A stretch of DNA of 64,000 bases from Sandaracinobacteroides saxicola (GTDB taxonomy: Bacteria; Pseudomonadota; Alphaproteobacteria; Sphingomonadales; Sphingomonadaceae), in NCBI RefSeq assembly GCF_014117445.1, contig NZ_CP059851.1, positions 1,488,001 through 1,552,000 on the forward strand. The letters are read 5' to 3'. The position numbers and the translations under genes were made by a program. The stretch's first letter is position 1. Every line of letters begins with the position of its first letter. The notes beneath the pieces are model-generated. The model was not told where the DNA came from. It did not search any database and saw only the letters and a program-made list of their open reading frames with translations. This document shows positions 53,592 to 61,957 of the stretch, one piece after another.

Positions 53592-54938
53592 ATGCTCTCC
53601 CCCGAAAACGCGCAGGACCGCCTCGCCCTCGCCCTCGCCCACGCCCGCCGCCTCGGCGCGGACGCGGCAGATGCCCTCTACGTCGCCGACGCCTCCACCG
53701 GCATCGGCGTGCGCATGGGCGCGCTCGAGGACATCGGCCGCTCCGAAGGCGAAGAAGTCGGCCTCAGAATCTTCGTCGGCAACCGCTCCGCCCAGGTCTC
53801 CACCTCCGATCTCTCCCCTCGCGCCCTCGAAACCGCCGCCGAACGCGCCCTCGCCACGGCCCGCGAGGCGCCAGAGGACGCCTTCGCCGGCCTCGCCCCC
53901 GTCGACCGCCTGGCGCAACCGCCCTTCCCCGACCTCGACACCTTCGACCCCACCCTAATCTCCGCCGACCGCCTGAAGACCCTGGCGCTGGCGTGCGAGG
54001 ACGCCGCCCGCGCCATCCCCGGCGTCACCAACTCCGAAGGCGCCAGCGCCGCTGCCGGAGAGGCGGTGATGGCGCTGGCCACCAGCCACGGCTTCACCGG
54101 CGGCCGGCGCGGCAGCAGCTTCTCGCTCTCCGCCAGCGTCATCGCCGGCGAGGGCGCGGGCATGCAACGCGATTATGACTGGCACAGCACGCGGCATTTC
54201 GCGGACCTCGAATCCCCCGAAACCATCGGCACCCGCGCCGGCACCAGGGCCATCGCCCGCCTGGCGCCGATCAAGCTCGACAGCGCCGCCATGCCCGTGG
54301 TCTTCGATCCCCGCGTCGCCGGCTCGCTGCTCGGCCACCTGATCGGCGCCATCACCGGCAGCGCCATCGCCCGCAAGACCAGCTTCCTGCTCGATGCGGA
54401 GGGCACCCAGGTCTTCGCCACGAACGTTCGCATCCTCGATGACCCGCACTGGCGCCGCGGCCTCGCCAGCCGCGCCTTCGATGGGGAGGGCCTGCCCACC
54501 GCCCCCACCACCATCATCGAAAACGGCATCCTCACCAGCTACCTGATCGACAGCGCGTCCGCCCGCCAGCTTGGCCGCGCCCCCACCGGCCACGCCAGCC
54601 GCGGCATCAGCGGGCCCCCGTCGGCCGGTGTCACCAACCTCTTCCTGGGCGCCGGCAGCGAAACCCCCGCCAGCCTCATGGCGGACATCAAGCTCGGCCT
54701 CTATGTCACGGAACTCATTGGCATGGGCGTCAACGGCCTCACCGGAGACTACAGCCGCGGCGCCGGCGGCTTCCTCATCGAAAACGGCGAACTCACCCGC
54801 CCCGTGAACGAGGTCACCATCGCCGGCAACCTCCGCGCCATGTTCCGCGCCCTCACCCCCGCCAACGACCTCACCATCCGCCACGCCATCAACGCCCCCA
54901 CAACCCGCATCGACGGCATGACCCTGGCGGGCAACTGA
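53592..54938 (+). CDS. pmbA: TldD/PmbA family protein (TldE)
   Basis: The 448-residue protein is the PmbA/TldE half of the TldD/TldE peptidase that trims modified peptides and degrades antitoxins. It has a typical N-terminus with GVRMGALEDIGRSEGEEVGL, the central VVFDPRVAGSLLGHLIGAIT, and a C-terminal block FLIENGELTRPVNEVTIAGN. The zinc-binding HExxxH motif of TldD is absent, as expected for TldE. It follows ubiA closely. An AT-rich stretch begins right after its stop. Confidence 0.92.
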   Translation: MLSPENAQDRLALALAHARRLGADAADALYVADASTGIGVRMGALEDIGRSEGEEVGLRIFVGNRSAQVSTSDLSPRALETAAERALATAREAPEDAFAGLAPVDRLAQPPFPDLDTFDPTLISADRLKTLALACEDAARAIPGVTNSEGASAAAGEAVMALATSHGFTGGRRGSSFSLSASVIAGEGAGMQRDYDWHSTRHFADLESPETIGTRAGTRAIARLAPIKLDSAAMPVVFDPRVAGSLLGHLIGAITGSAIARKTSFLLDAEGTQVFATNVRILDDPHWRRGLASRAFDGEGLPTAPTTIIENGILTSYLIDSASARQLGRAPTGHASRGISGPPSAGVTNLFLGAGSETPASLMADIKLGLYVTELIGMGVNGLTGDYSRGAGGFLIENGELTRPVNEVTIAGNLRAMFRALTPANDLTIRHAINAPTTRIDGMTLAGN

Positions 54939-55083
54939 CGCCCCGTTTGCGCTTTCCAACCACTACTGAACTTCGCAGTTCGAAAATTAGTAAATCATGA
55001 TTAATGACCTTCAAATTATTAGTCAAAATAGCATGTATATATCTTCATCACATGAAATTATTATAGCTCAGACAATGATAGAT
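54939..55083. other. AT-rich intergenic segment flanking the STAND gene
   Basis: These 145 bases are strikingly AT-rich (for example AATCATGATTAATGACC and GTATATATC), unlike any other gap here. I see no gene, tRNA or clear terminator. It marks the left edge of the low-GC segment. Confidence 0.8.
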
Positions 55084-58000
55084 TTAATTTCGAATTACTT
55101 CCTTTGCAGCTTCTTCTGCTCCATATGCGCCTGCATCCAAGAGCTTTTCATATACGTCCATAGCTCTTGCTCTAAGCGGCCCGTCGTTGCGTTGGAGGGC
55201 GATGGAAACCTGCACAAAATCCTTGTCGATAAAGCCGCGATGCTGACCACCCTTTTTGTCGACGATCAGTTCGGCCATCCGCTCCGTAACGTGCATCACC
55301 GGCTCATCGAAGCCGGGATACAGCAATAGAGATTGCAGCCCATCGGCGAACCTGCCGGTCAATGATGCTGCCAGTAGCTCTTGGTTTTCAGCTACGGCGT
55401 TCACCAACTCACGCGTTAAATCATCAGCGGAAAGCGTGTCTCGTTTGTCTACAGCAGATGAAAGCGCATGGGCCTGCTCACCTGTCGCATTGGGTGCGAA
55501 TTTCATTAAGACTTGGTGTGCTAATGGCCTAAGCACAGTGTCCCCATCCCGCCAAGCTGACGCGGCGGTGAAGAGCTGACCGGTCAATTTCCAAGATGCT
55601 TCTTCGGTCAAATGTGCTCTTAGTTTCAATGCTATCGGGTTATCTGGATGAACTAATACCATCGCCTGCGTATATTCCGCAGCCGCTTGTACGAACGGCT
55701 CCTCTCCCGTTTCAAACCACGCCGTGATGATTTCGATCAAAACATGATCAGGGAAAATCGGGCGATTTTTCCAAAGCACTCCTACAAGTTCCACGCTTTG
55801 GAAAATGCGTCTGTCCTTGTCCCACAAAGCGCGGATAAGCGCCTGCACGCGGTCACGATCAGCCCAGTAAAGCCAGTCGGATTGCCAACATAACAGGAAT
55901 GACCAAATGTGGGGGTCTTCATCCTTTTTCGCCTGCTCCTCAAGGATCGAAATCCACTGCTCATAATCTCGTTCTTCGCGCGCGATCAGGCCTTTGAATA
56001 TGGCATCTAGGATCGAAAAGTTGTCTTGCGGCACGATCCGCATTCCATGCAATCCATGGGCGTGAAACAGGAAGGGCTGAGGCATTTCCCGCTCGCGCTT
56101 GTTCCGCTCCTCATTTCGGGCTTCAAGGTCCAGCCGATCCTCTATATCTTTTGCAATTTTTGCCGGATCGTTTTCCAGCCACCCCTTCATCATCGCAATC
56201 GAATTGTCGGGTAGACCGGAGATCTTTCCTGCAATTCGTGCGAGTGACCATGAGGCAAATGTCTTCCATGTATCAGACGAAAAGCCACGATCCGAAAGTT
56301 CATGGATCAACGCCAGAAGCTCATCAGCGGCGTAATCCTCACCTTCGGTCAGCTTATGAACCAGTTCGGCGGCGGCGTGCTCATGCCGACCCGCAACGAA
56401 TTTCGTCCTGGCCATAACAATCGCCCGCTGTGGTTGCTCTTTTCCAAACTCGGCAAAAGCGCGTGATAGCTCTACCACACCGCCATCCATCGAGATTGGC
56501 CGACGTCGGGAACGGCCTTCGCTGGTATCGTTGATTTCATCCAACATCTTGAAGATGTCGTCATCGCGGGCTTTCAGCATCGCGGTATGTGCCATCGGCG
56601 ACCCCACAAACGAGGCCATCATTCCACCTCGCTTTCGAGAAACTGGCCATTTACGCGAAGCGCGACGTTCGGCAACTTGCCGCTTCCGTTGTGACGACAG
56701 AAACCTGTCCGGCAACCTTTTCAAGAGCTCGATGCGGTTTTCATCAGCCCATTTTAGCCGCTTAAGGCGAAGGGAAGGTTCGTCGCCTTCGTTAAATTCG
56801 GGACCGTATAGGCTCCATTGTTCGATCCTATCTCGAATTTTCTCGACATCCCGATCCGGCAGATGAGGTGCAATTACCTCTATTAGCTCTTGTGACGTCA
56901 ACCCGCTTTCTATTGATGACATCCCCGGCTCCAACTGGACATGTGCATCTCCAAGACAGAGCCTGCGCTCATCGGCCAAAAGGAATTTAGCGGCATCCGC
57001 TGCCAGCGCTTCGGCACTAGCGATATAGGCATGGGCAACAATTTCTTGCGCTTGTTCAATCTCAATTTTAGCTAAAGCAGAGAGATAAGGTCGCGCTACA
57101 TCAGGCTGAATTTGTGCGAAGCCATTGACCGCATCCCGAAACGCCTCAAGAACGTTGTCTCTCTCTCGATCAAAATCCCAATCCCAAGAAAGCGATTGAG
57201 ATTTCGGATACCGCTTATAACCTTCGTTGAAAGCACCGACATCTTTAGCGGCGTAAACAATAAAAGCGTCCAGTAACTCTTCTGCAAACTCCCTGGGAGC
57301 TGCGTCAGCTAGCTTCTGCACGTTATGCAGTGAGGGATTTTGGCGGCGGTCAGTTTCAAGAGCGCTGAACCATAGGGACACAATTCTAGCGGCTTCACGA
57401 AATCGGCCATCTCCTCGGAGAGCCGACACAAAGTGCGATATTGCATACTCTTCAATTTTCGTTCGGCCCAATATGGTTTTGACCAAGTTTTCGACCGCAT
57501 CACTTATGATGCCAGATTGCTCGACAACACGAAAAACTAGACCGTCCTTTTCTGGCTGATCCCAATGCTGTCCGATGAGCTTAACGACGCTATCTGCATC
57601 TAGCCGTGCCTCGCCTGCCAGCAGCCGTATCGCGGTCCAATGAAACTCATCGCTTGTCATCAAAATGCCAAGGCACTTGCCAAGCAGGGATCGCCATTCA
57701 AGCCAATGATCCGCTAGTTTTCCTAGGGCACGATTAGCAAGGATCGGATCGCTCTGTATCAATGCTTCCACCCACGCGCCTTCTTGCAAGGTCGGGAGAC
57801 GAACGGTCGCAATGACGTCTACGATCAGATGCTTCACGTGACGCCGAGTTTTGGTTTGCCAAAGAAGGGCAGAAACGGCCCGTCCATAAGATATTTCATC
57901 GACGTGCCGGAGGCGCTGCAAAGCCCGAAGCAAAGTGCCGCGAACAAAGAGGCTATCCTGGTTCTGCCATGCATATTTGGCAAGATCGGTCCCTGTTTTG

Positions 58001-59493
58001 AAACTTTTGGCCTGAAAATCGTCAAGCCATGATTGATGACTGAACCCCACCTTTAGACCGTTGCGGACAAGTAACCCCGCCGCTTCTGCAATTGCGAGTG
58101 CATCTTTGTGTTCTGCAACGAAGGCATCCAGCGGTCGCCACAATGTCTCTGTTTGCATCATCTCATTGACGAGCTTTTCCATCAATCGAAGCACGGCTTG
58201 GCGGCTCTGGTCATTCCCCAGATCAGCAGTTGCCAGCCACATATTCAGCAACTCACCGCTTGCCACGTCATCTACGCCGATGCCCCGCGACACCAAGTCC
58301 ACAAACAGCTTGAGAGCAAACGGGCGGCGTAGGGTTTCCCGGAGTTGCACCGTGATTTTGTCGCCGTCGATCCCAAGGAGGGTCAAGAATGTCAGAACAT
58401 TCTCCACCGATGGAAGACTGAGAATGATTTCTTCAGCCCGTAGTTGCTGAAAACGTGCGTCATGTGACGCTTCAAATGGCCGTGACGAAACAATTACGTG
58501 AACCGGAAGGGACCGATCCCGGACATTCCGGACAAGTCGCAGCAGCACCTTCATGCGATCAGACGAGCGATCCATCACATCGCTTACCGCATCGAGCTGG
58601 TCGATAATTAACACCACCGGCTGCACGCGGGCCAACGCATGAAGTTCATCCGCCAACGGTCCGACCATTCCCAATGCACGGCCTACGTCGTCGAATGTGG
58701 CAACGGTTGGCGGCAACGTGTCAGCCTTGATGCCAAAAACGATGAAGTCGCCAGCTTCCAGCTCGTCGGTAAGTTTCGACAGCAAAGCGGACTTTCCTGA
58801 TCCAGCTTCGCCAATGAGCAGCGTCGAACCGCTGCGTTCGCTGGCAATCCGGTTTTTCAAACGCTCCAATTCAGGTCTCAGAAGCTCGCGCCCCTTAATG
58901 TCTCTCGGCCAACTGCGCAGCTCATCTGACCCGGCTTTCGCGTCTTTTCGTGCATCCTCAACATCGACAGCATCAGCATCGCTTGCCCTTTGTTGCCGGT
59001 GCAAAATTTCGATAATTGTGTCCGTGTTTTTGAGCGTATTTTCGATTGCCGAAAAATGACCCACTTCCCGCCAGTGCTTCGATTGGTAGAATTGAGATCG
59101 AAGCTCGCGAATCATTGCGGCAAATGCATCTTTAAGCTCGGCCGGCTCCGTTTGAAAAATCTGCTTAAGCGTGTCGTCAGCACTGTCTCCACCGGCAAAG
59201 CGCTCAACGAACATTGCAACAAATTCGCTTGCCAATCCATCTGGGTCAGGTAGCTTTGATGGATCAATAATCATGGTTTGCAGAATTGGAACAAATACAC
59301 CGTTTACAAAACTCACTGACCGCAAATCAGCAGCTAATGCCGGTGCCCTTAAAACACCTGCTTCAATTGATCTTGATCCAATTTCCGCAATTTCTTTTTT
59401 GGCACTACCCGATTTGAAAAGATCGACACTCTTTTGGCCGGCGTAGCCCAGCGCAGACTCGCCAATCGCCCCAATAATGATTTCAACCAGCAT
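55084..59493 (-). CDS. Large STAND-type NTPase, candidate defence protein
   Basis: The 1,469-residue protein starts at ATG 59493 (MLVEIIIGAIGESALGYAGQ). Residues ~1-195 are an unassigned N-terminal domain opening with a Gly-rich hydrophobic helix, followed by helices and a charged linker. The P-loop NTPase covers ~200-480: Walker A GEAGSGKS (~228-235), Walker B QPVVLIIDQLDAVSD (Asp ~298) and the sensor-like VIVSSRPFE (~335). The remaining ~1,000 residues look all-helical, in repeat-like stretches. The fold order (effector, STAND switch, repeat sensor) is that of NLR-like immune receptors such as Avs. Codon use is less GC-rich than neighbours. No partner gene is present. Function in defence is inferred. 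Confidence 0.8.
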   Translation of the reverse strand: MLVEIIIGAIGESALGYAGQKSVDLFKSGSAKKEIAEIGSRSIEAGVLRAPALAADLRSVSFVNGVFVPILQTMIIDPSKLPDPDGLASEFVAMFVERFAGGDSADDTLKQIFQTEPAELKDAFAAMIRELRSQFYQSKHWREVGHFSAIENTLKNTDTIIEILHRQQRASDADAVDVEDARKDAKAGSDELRSWPRDIKGRELLRPELERLKNRIASERSGSTLLIGEAGSGKSALLSKLTDELEAGDFIVFGIKADTLPPTVATFDDVGRALGMVGPLADELHALARVQPVVLIIDQLDAVSDVMDRSSDRMKVLLRLVRNVRDRSLPVHVIVSSRPFEASHDARFQQLRAEEIILSLPSVENVLTFLTLLGIDGDKITVQLRETLRRPFALKLFVDLVSRGIGVDDVASGELLNMWLATADLGNDQSRQAVLRLMEKLVNEMMQTETLWRPLDAFVAEHKDALAIAEAAGLLVRNGLKVGFSHQSWLDDFQAKSFKTGTDLAKYAWQNQDSLFVRGTLLRALQRLRHVDEISYGRAVSALLWQTKTRRHVKHLIVDVIATVRLPTLQEGAWVEALIQSDPILANRALGKLADHWLEWRSLLGKCLGILMTSDEFHWTAIRLLAGEARLDADSVVKLIGQHWDQPEKDGLVFRVVEQSGIISDAVENLVKTILGRTKIEEYAISHFVSALRGDGRFREAARIVSLWFSALETDRRQNPSLHNVQKLADAAPREFAEELLDAFIVYAAKDVGAFNEGYKRYPKSQSLSWDWDFDRERDNVLEAFRDAVNGFAQIQPDVARPYLSALAKIEIEQAQEIVAHAYIASAEALAADAAKFLLADERRLCLGDAHVQLEPGMSSIESGLTSQELIEVIAPHLPDRDVEKIRDRIEQWSLYGPEFNEGDEPSLRLKRLKWADENRIELLKRLPDRFLSSQRKRQVAERRASRKWPVSRKRGGMMASFVGSPMAHTAMLKARDDDIFKMLDEINDTSEGRSRRRPISMDGGVVELSRAFAEFGKEQPQRAIVMARTKFVAGRHEHAAAELVHKLTEGEDYAADELLALIHELSDRGFSSDTWKTFASWSLARIAGKISGLPDNSIAMMKGWLENDPAKIAKDIEDRLDLEARNEERNKREREMPQPFLFHAHGLHGMRIVPQDNFSILDAIFKGLIAREERDYEQWISILEEQAKKDEDPHIWSFLLCWQSDWLYWADRDRVQALIRALWDKDRRIFQSVELVGVLWKNRPIFPDHVLIEIITAWFETGEEPFVQAAAEYTQAMVLVHPDNPIALKLRAHLTEEASWKLTGQLFTAASAWRDGDTVLRPLAHQVLMKFAPNATGEQAHALSSAVDKRDTLSADDLTRELVNAVAENQELLAASLTGRFADGLQSLLLYPGFDEPVMHVTERMAELIVDKKGGQHRGFIDKDFVQVSIALQRNDGPLRARAMDVYEKLLDAGAYGAEEAAKEVIRN

Positions 59494-59632
59494 GGCGCCT
59501 TGTATCTCAAAATTTCGTCTTTGGGCAAGGTAATCGCGCCTAGCATCCCGCCCCCTTGACATGCCACCTCACCCACTTCGTGCCACCCACCCCACTTGCC
59601 CCCACCCCCCAAATCTGCCTTCTACCCCCGCA

Positions 59633-60448
59633 ATGCCCACCCCCCACAACCTCTTCACCACCGCCCTCCACGCCGTCACCACCGCCGGCGACCTCGCCCT
59701 CCGCATGGCAAGCGACGGCTTCGACTCCTGGGACAAATCGCCCGGCAACCCTTGCACCAGCGCCGACCTCGCCGTCGATCACCTTCTCCGCGCCCGCCTC
59801 CCCCAACAGGACATCGGCTGGCTCTCCGAGGAATCCGCCGCCTCCCCGAACCGCCTCGCCGCCACCCGCCTCTGGGTCGTCGATCCCATCGACGGCACCC
59901 GCGATTACGCCCGCCGCCGCCCCGGATGGGCCATCAGCCTCGCCCTCGTGGAACACGGCGCCCCCACCATGGCCTTCCTCTACGCCCCCGCCCAGCAACG
60001 CCTCTACACCGCCCGGGCCGGCCACGGCGCCACGCTGAACGACCAGCCCATCACCGTCTCCGGCCGCAGGAACCCCGCCGCCATGCGCCTCCCCGTCGAT
60101 CCGCAGCTCATCACCAGCCGCCTCTGGCCCGAACCCTGGGATGCCGTCGCCGTCGCCAAACCCAACAGCATCGCGCTGCGCATCGCCCTCGTCGCCGGCG
60201 GAGACGCCGATGCCCTGTTCGACGGCCGCACCACCAACGAATGGGACGTCGCCGCCGCCAGCCTGATATTGCAGGAGGCCGGCGGCACCATCACCGACCG
60301 GACGGGTGCGCCCTTCGCCTTCAACCAGGCAACGCCCACCCTCCCCGGCCTCGTCGCCGCCACTCCCGCCCTCCACGCCGAGGCCCTCGACCGGCTGGCC
60401 TTCGCCCGCGCCGCCCTGGACCGCGCCGGCATCCGCACCGACCGGTGA
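59633..60448 (+). CDS. Inositol monophosphatase-family protein
   Basis: The 271-residue protein has the metal-dependent phosphatase motifs: DLAVDHLLRARLPQQDIGWL, the acidic EESAAS, WVVDPIDGTRDYARRRPGWA (DxxDGT) and the C-terminal TTNEWDVAAASLILQEAGG (WDxAA). Members include CysQ (3',5'-bisphosphate nucleotidase), SuhB-like and histidinol-phosphatase HisN. Length and the DY after DGT fit CysQ or HisN but do not choose between them. The start at 59633 gives MPTPHNLFTTAL. It is divergent from the STAND gene with ~140 bases between starts. Confidence 0.85.
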   Translation: MPTPHNLFTTALHAVTTAGDLALRMASDGFDSWDKSPGNPCTSADLAVDHLLRARLPQQDIGWLSEESAASPNRLAATRLWVVDPIDGTRDYARRRPGWAISLALVEHGAPTMAFLYAPAQQRLYTARAGHGATLNDQPITVSGRRNPAAMRLPVDPQLITSRLWPEPWDAVAVAKPNSIALRIALVAGGDADALFDGRTTNEWDVAAASLILQEAGGTITDRTGAPFAFNQATPTLPGLVAATPALHAEALDRLAFARAALDRAGIRTDR

Positions 60449-60630
60449 AAGATTGTCCTTGCGATCCAACCCGTTTTGTGATAACCATATCGGTATCATT
60501 GTTCGATCATGCTGCTTGCGCGCGCCCAACCATCGCCCTAGATGATGGAAAAACGAACGAAAATTGAAAATCTGTCAAGATTTCAATGGTGAAACACGGC
60601 CGCAAGCCCATCAAAACAAAGCATAATCCA

Positions 60631-61359
60631 ATGACCTCCCCCGAACAGATGCTCTCCCTCGTCACCGGCGCCTCCCGCGGCATCGGCGCCGCCCTCGCCC
60701 AGGCGCTGGCGACTCGGGGCGACCATGTCGTCCTCACCGCCCGTACCGAAGCCGGCCTCATCGAAACCGATGATGCCATCCACGCCGCCGGCGGTCAGGC
60801 CACCATCGCGCCCCTTGACCTCACCGACTTCGACGGCATCGACCGTCTCGCCACCGCCGTCGCCGCCCGCTGGCCCAAACTCGACCGTCTCGTCATCAAC
60901 GCCGCCACGCTCGGCACCCTCACCCCGCTGGCCCACGCCGACCCCAAGGAGTTCGAGCGCGTCTTCGCCCTCAACGTCACCGCCAGCTTCCGCCTGATCC
61001 GCGCCTTCGATCCCCTGCTCCGCCGCGCCGCTCCCGCGGGCGGCCACGCCCAGCTCGTCATGGTCAGCAGCAGCGTCGCCACCCGCGCCGCCCCCTATTG
61101 GGGCGCCTATGCCGCCTCGAAGGCCGCGCTGGAAAACATGGCCGGGGTCTATGCCGAGGAGATGAAGGCGCTGGGCGTCCACGTCCTTCTGGTCGATCCC
61201 GGCGGCACCCGCACCAGCATGCGCGCCCGCGCCTACCCCGGCGAAGACCCGGCCACGCTCAAGACCCCCGAAACCGTCGCCACCGCCATCCTGGACCGTC
61301 TGACCCCCGGCCTCCCCCCCGGCCTCAGCCGGCTGGCGTTGCAGACCCGGCCCGGTTGA
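60631..61359 (+). CDS. SDR-family oxidoreductase
   Basis: The 242-residue short-chain dehydrogenase has the cofactor motif VTGASRGIGAALAQALATRG, LDLTDFDGI, a NAG-like LVINAATLG, the catalytic Ser in VMVSSSVATR and YxxxK in YWGAYAASKAALENM. PGGTRTSMRARAYPGE is the region after the active site. Substrate is unknown. The 180-base leader (60449-60630) has A-rich parts and likely carries its promoter. It converges on the TMEM175 gene with a 35-base overlap. Confidence 0.9.
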   Translation: MTSPEQMLSLVTGASRGIGAALAQALATRGDHVVLTARTEAGLIETDDAIHAAGGQATIAPLDLTDFDGIDRLATAVAARWPKLDRLVINAATLGTLTPLAHADPKEFERVFALNVTASFRLIRAFDPLLRRAAPAGGHAQLVMVSSSVATRAAPYWGAYAASKAALENMAGVYAEEMKALGVHVLLVDPGGTRTSMRARAYPGEDPATLKTPETVATAILDRLTPGLPPGLSRLALQTRPG

Positions 61360-61957
61360 ACAGCCGGCGCAACCCCCACTGGATCAACGGGCTGCCGAGC
61401 AGCGGGATCAGGGCATAGAGCGGCCGCCACATCCCCAGCCCCAGCGCCAGTACGCCGATCAGCAGCGGCAGCCACCGCCCCCGCAGCAGGGCCGCGGTCA
61501 CCGCCGGGTCCGCCTCCGGATCCAGCAACGCTGCCGACTTCAACCCATGTCCGATCAGCAGCACATTCGCCAAACCCGCCAGCATCAGCCAGCCGCAATA
61601 GAGCGCCACCGCCGCCCGCGTGATGGTATAGTCGCTGAACACCGCGGTCGGAAACGGCATGAAAGCGATGGTGAACAGCAGCAGCAGGTTCAGCCAGACC
61701 AGCCGGCTGTCCAGCGCCACCAGCTGCCCCATCGCCCGATGATGCCCGATCCAGAAGCGGCCGATGACAAAGAAGCTGACGATGAAGCCGACATAGTTCG
61801 GCACCAGCCCCAGCAACGCCCGCGCCAGTCCATCAGAAGTCTCGACATGCGGCACCTTGATCTCGATCACCAGCAGCGTGATGGCGATAGCGAACACCGC
61901 GTCGCTGAAGAAGGTCATGCGTTCCAGCTGCATGAAGGCCCGATTCCGACCGCTCAT
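61325..61957 (-). CDS. TMEM175-family potassium channel-like protein
   Basis: The 210-residue protein has six membrane segments and the TMEM175 (DUF1211) signature RMTFFSDAVFAIAITLLVIE at the first helix, whose FSD and pore-lining Ile/Leu residues form the potassium filter in characterised members. FVIGRFWIGHHRAMGQLVAL and LNLLLLFTIAFMPFPTAVFS follow as usual. Bacterial members are leaky potassium channels. It overlaps the amidohydrolase stop by four bases (ATGA) and is co-translated with it. Confidence 0.9.
   Translation of the reverse strand: MSGRNRAFMQLERMTFFSDAVFAIAITLLVIEIKVPHVETSDGLARALLGLVPNYVGFIVSFFVIGRFWIGHHRAMGQLVALDSRLVWLNLLLLFTIAFMPFPTAVFSDYTITRAAVALYCGWLMLAGLANVLLIGHGLKSAALLDPEADPAVTAALLRGRWLPLLIGVLALGLGMWRPLYALIPLLGSPLIQWGLRRLFNRAGSATPAG

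Noticed and set aside
55084-59493. Restriction endonuclease or helicase defence gene
   Set aside because: There are no helicase motifs beyond Walker A/B, and no PD-(D/E)xK or HNH pattern could be seen. The STAND assignment fits better.
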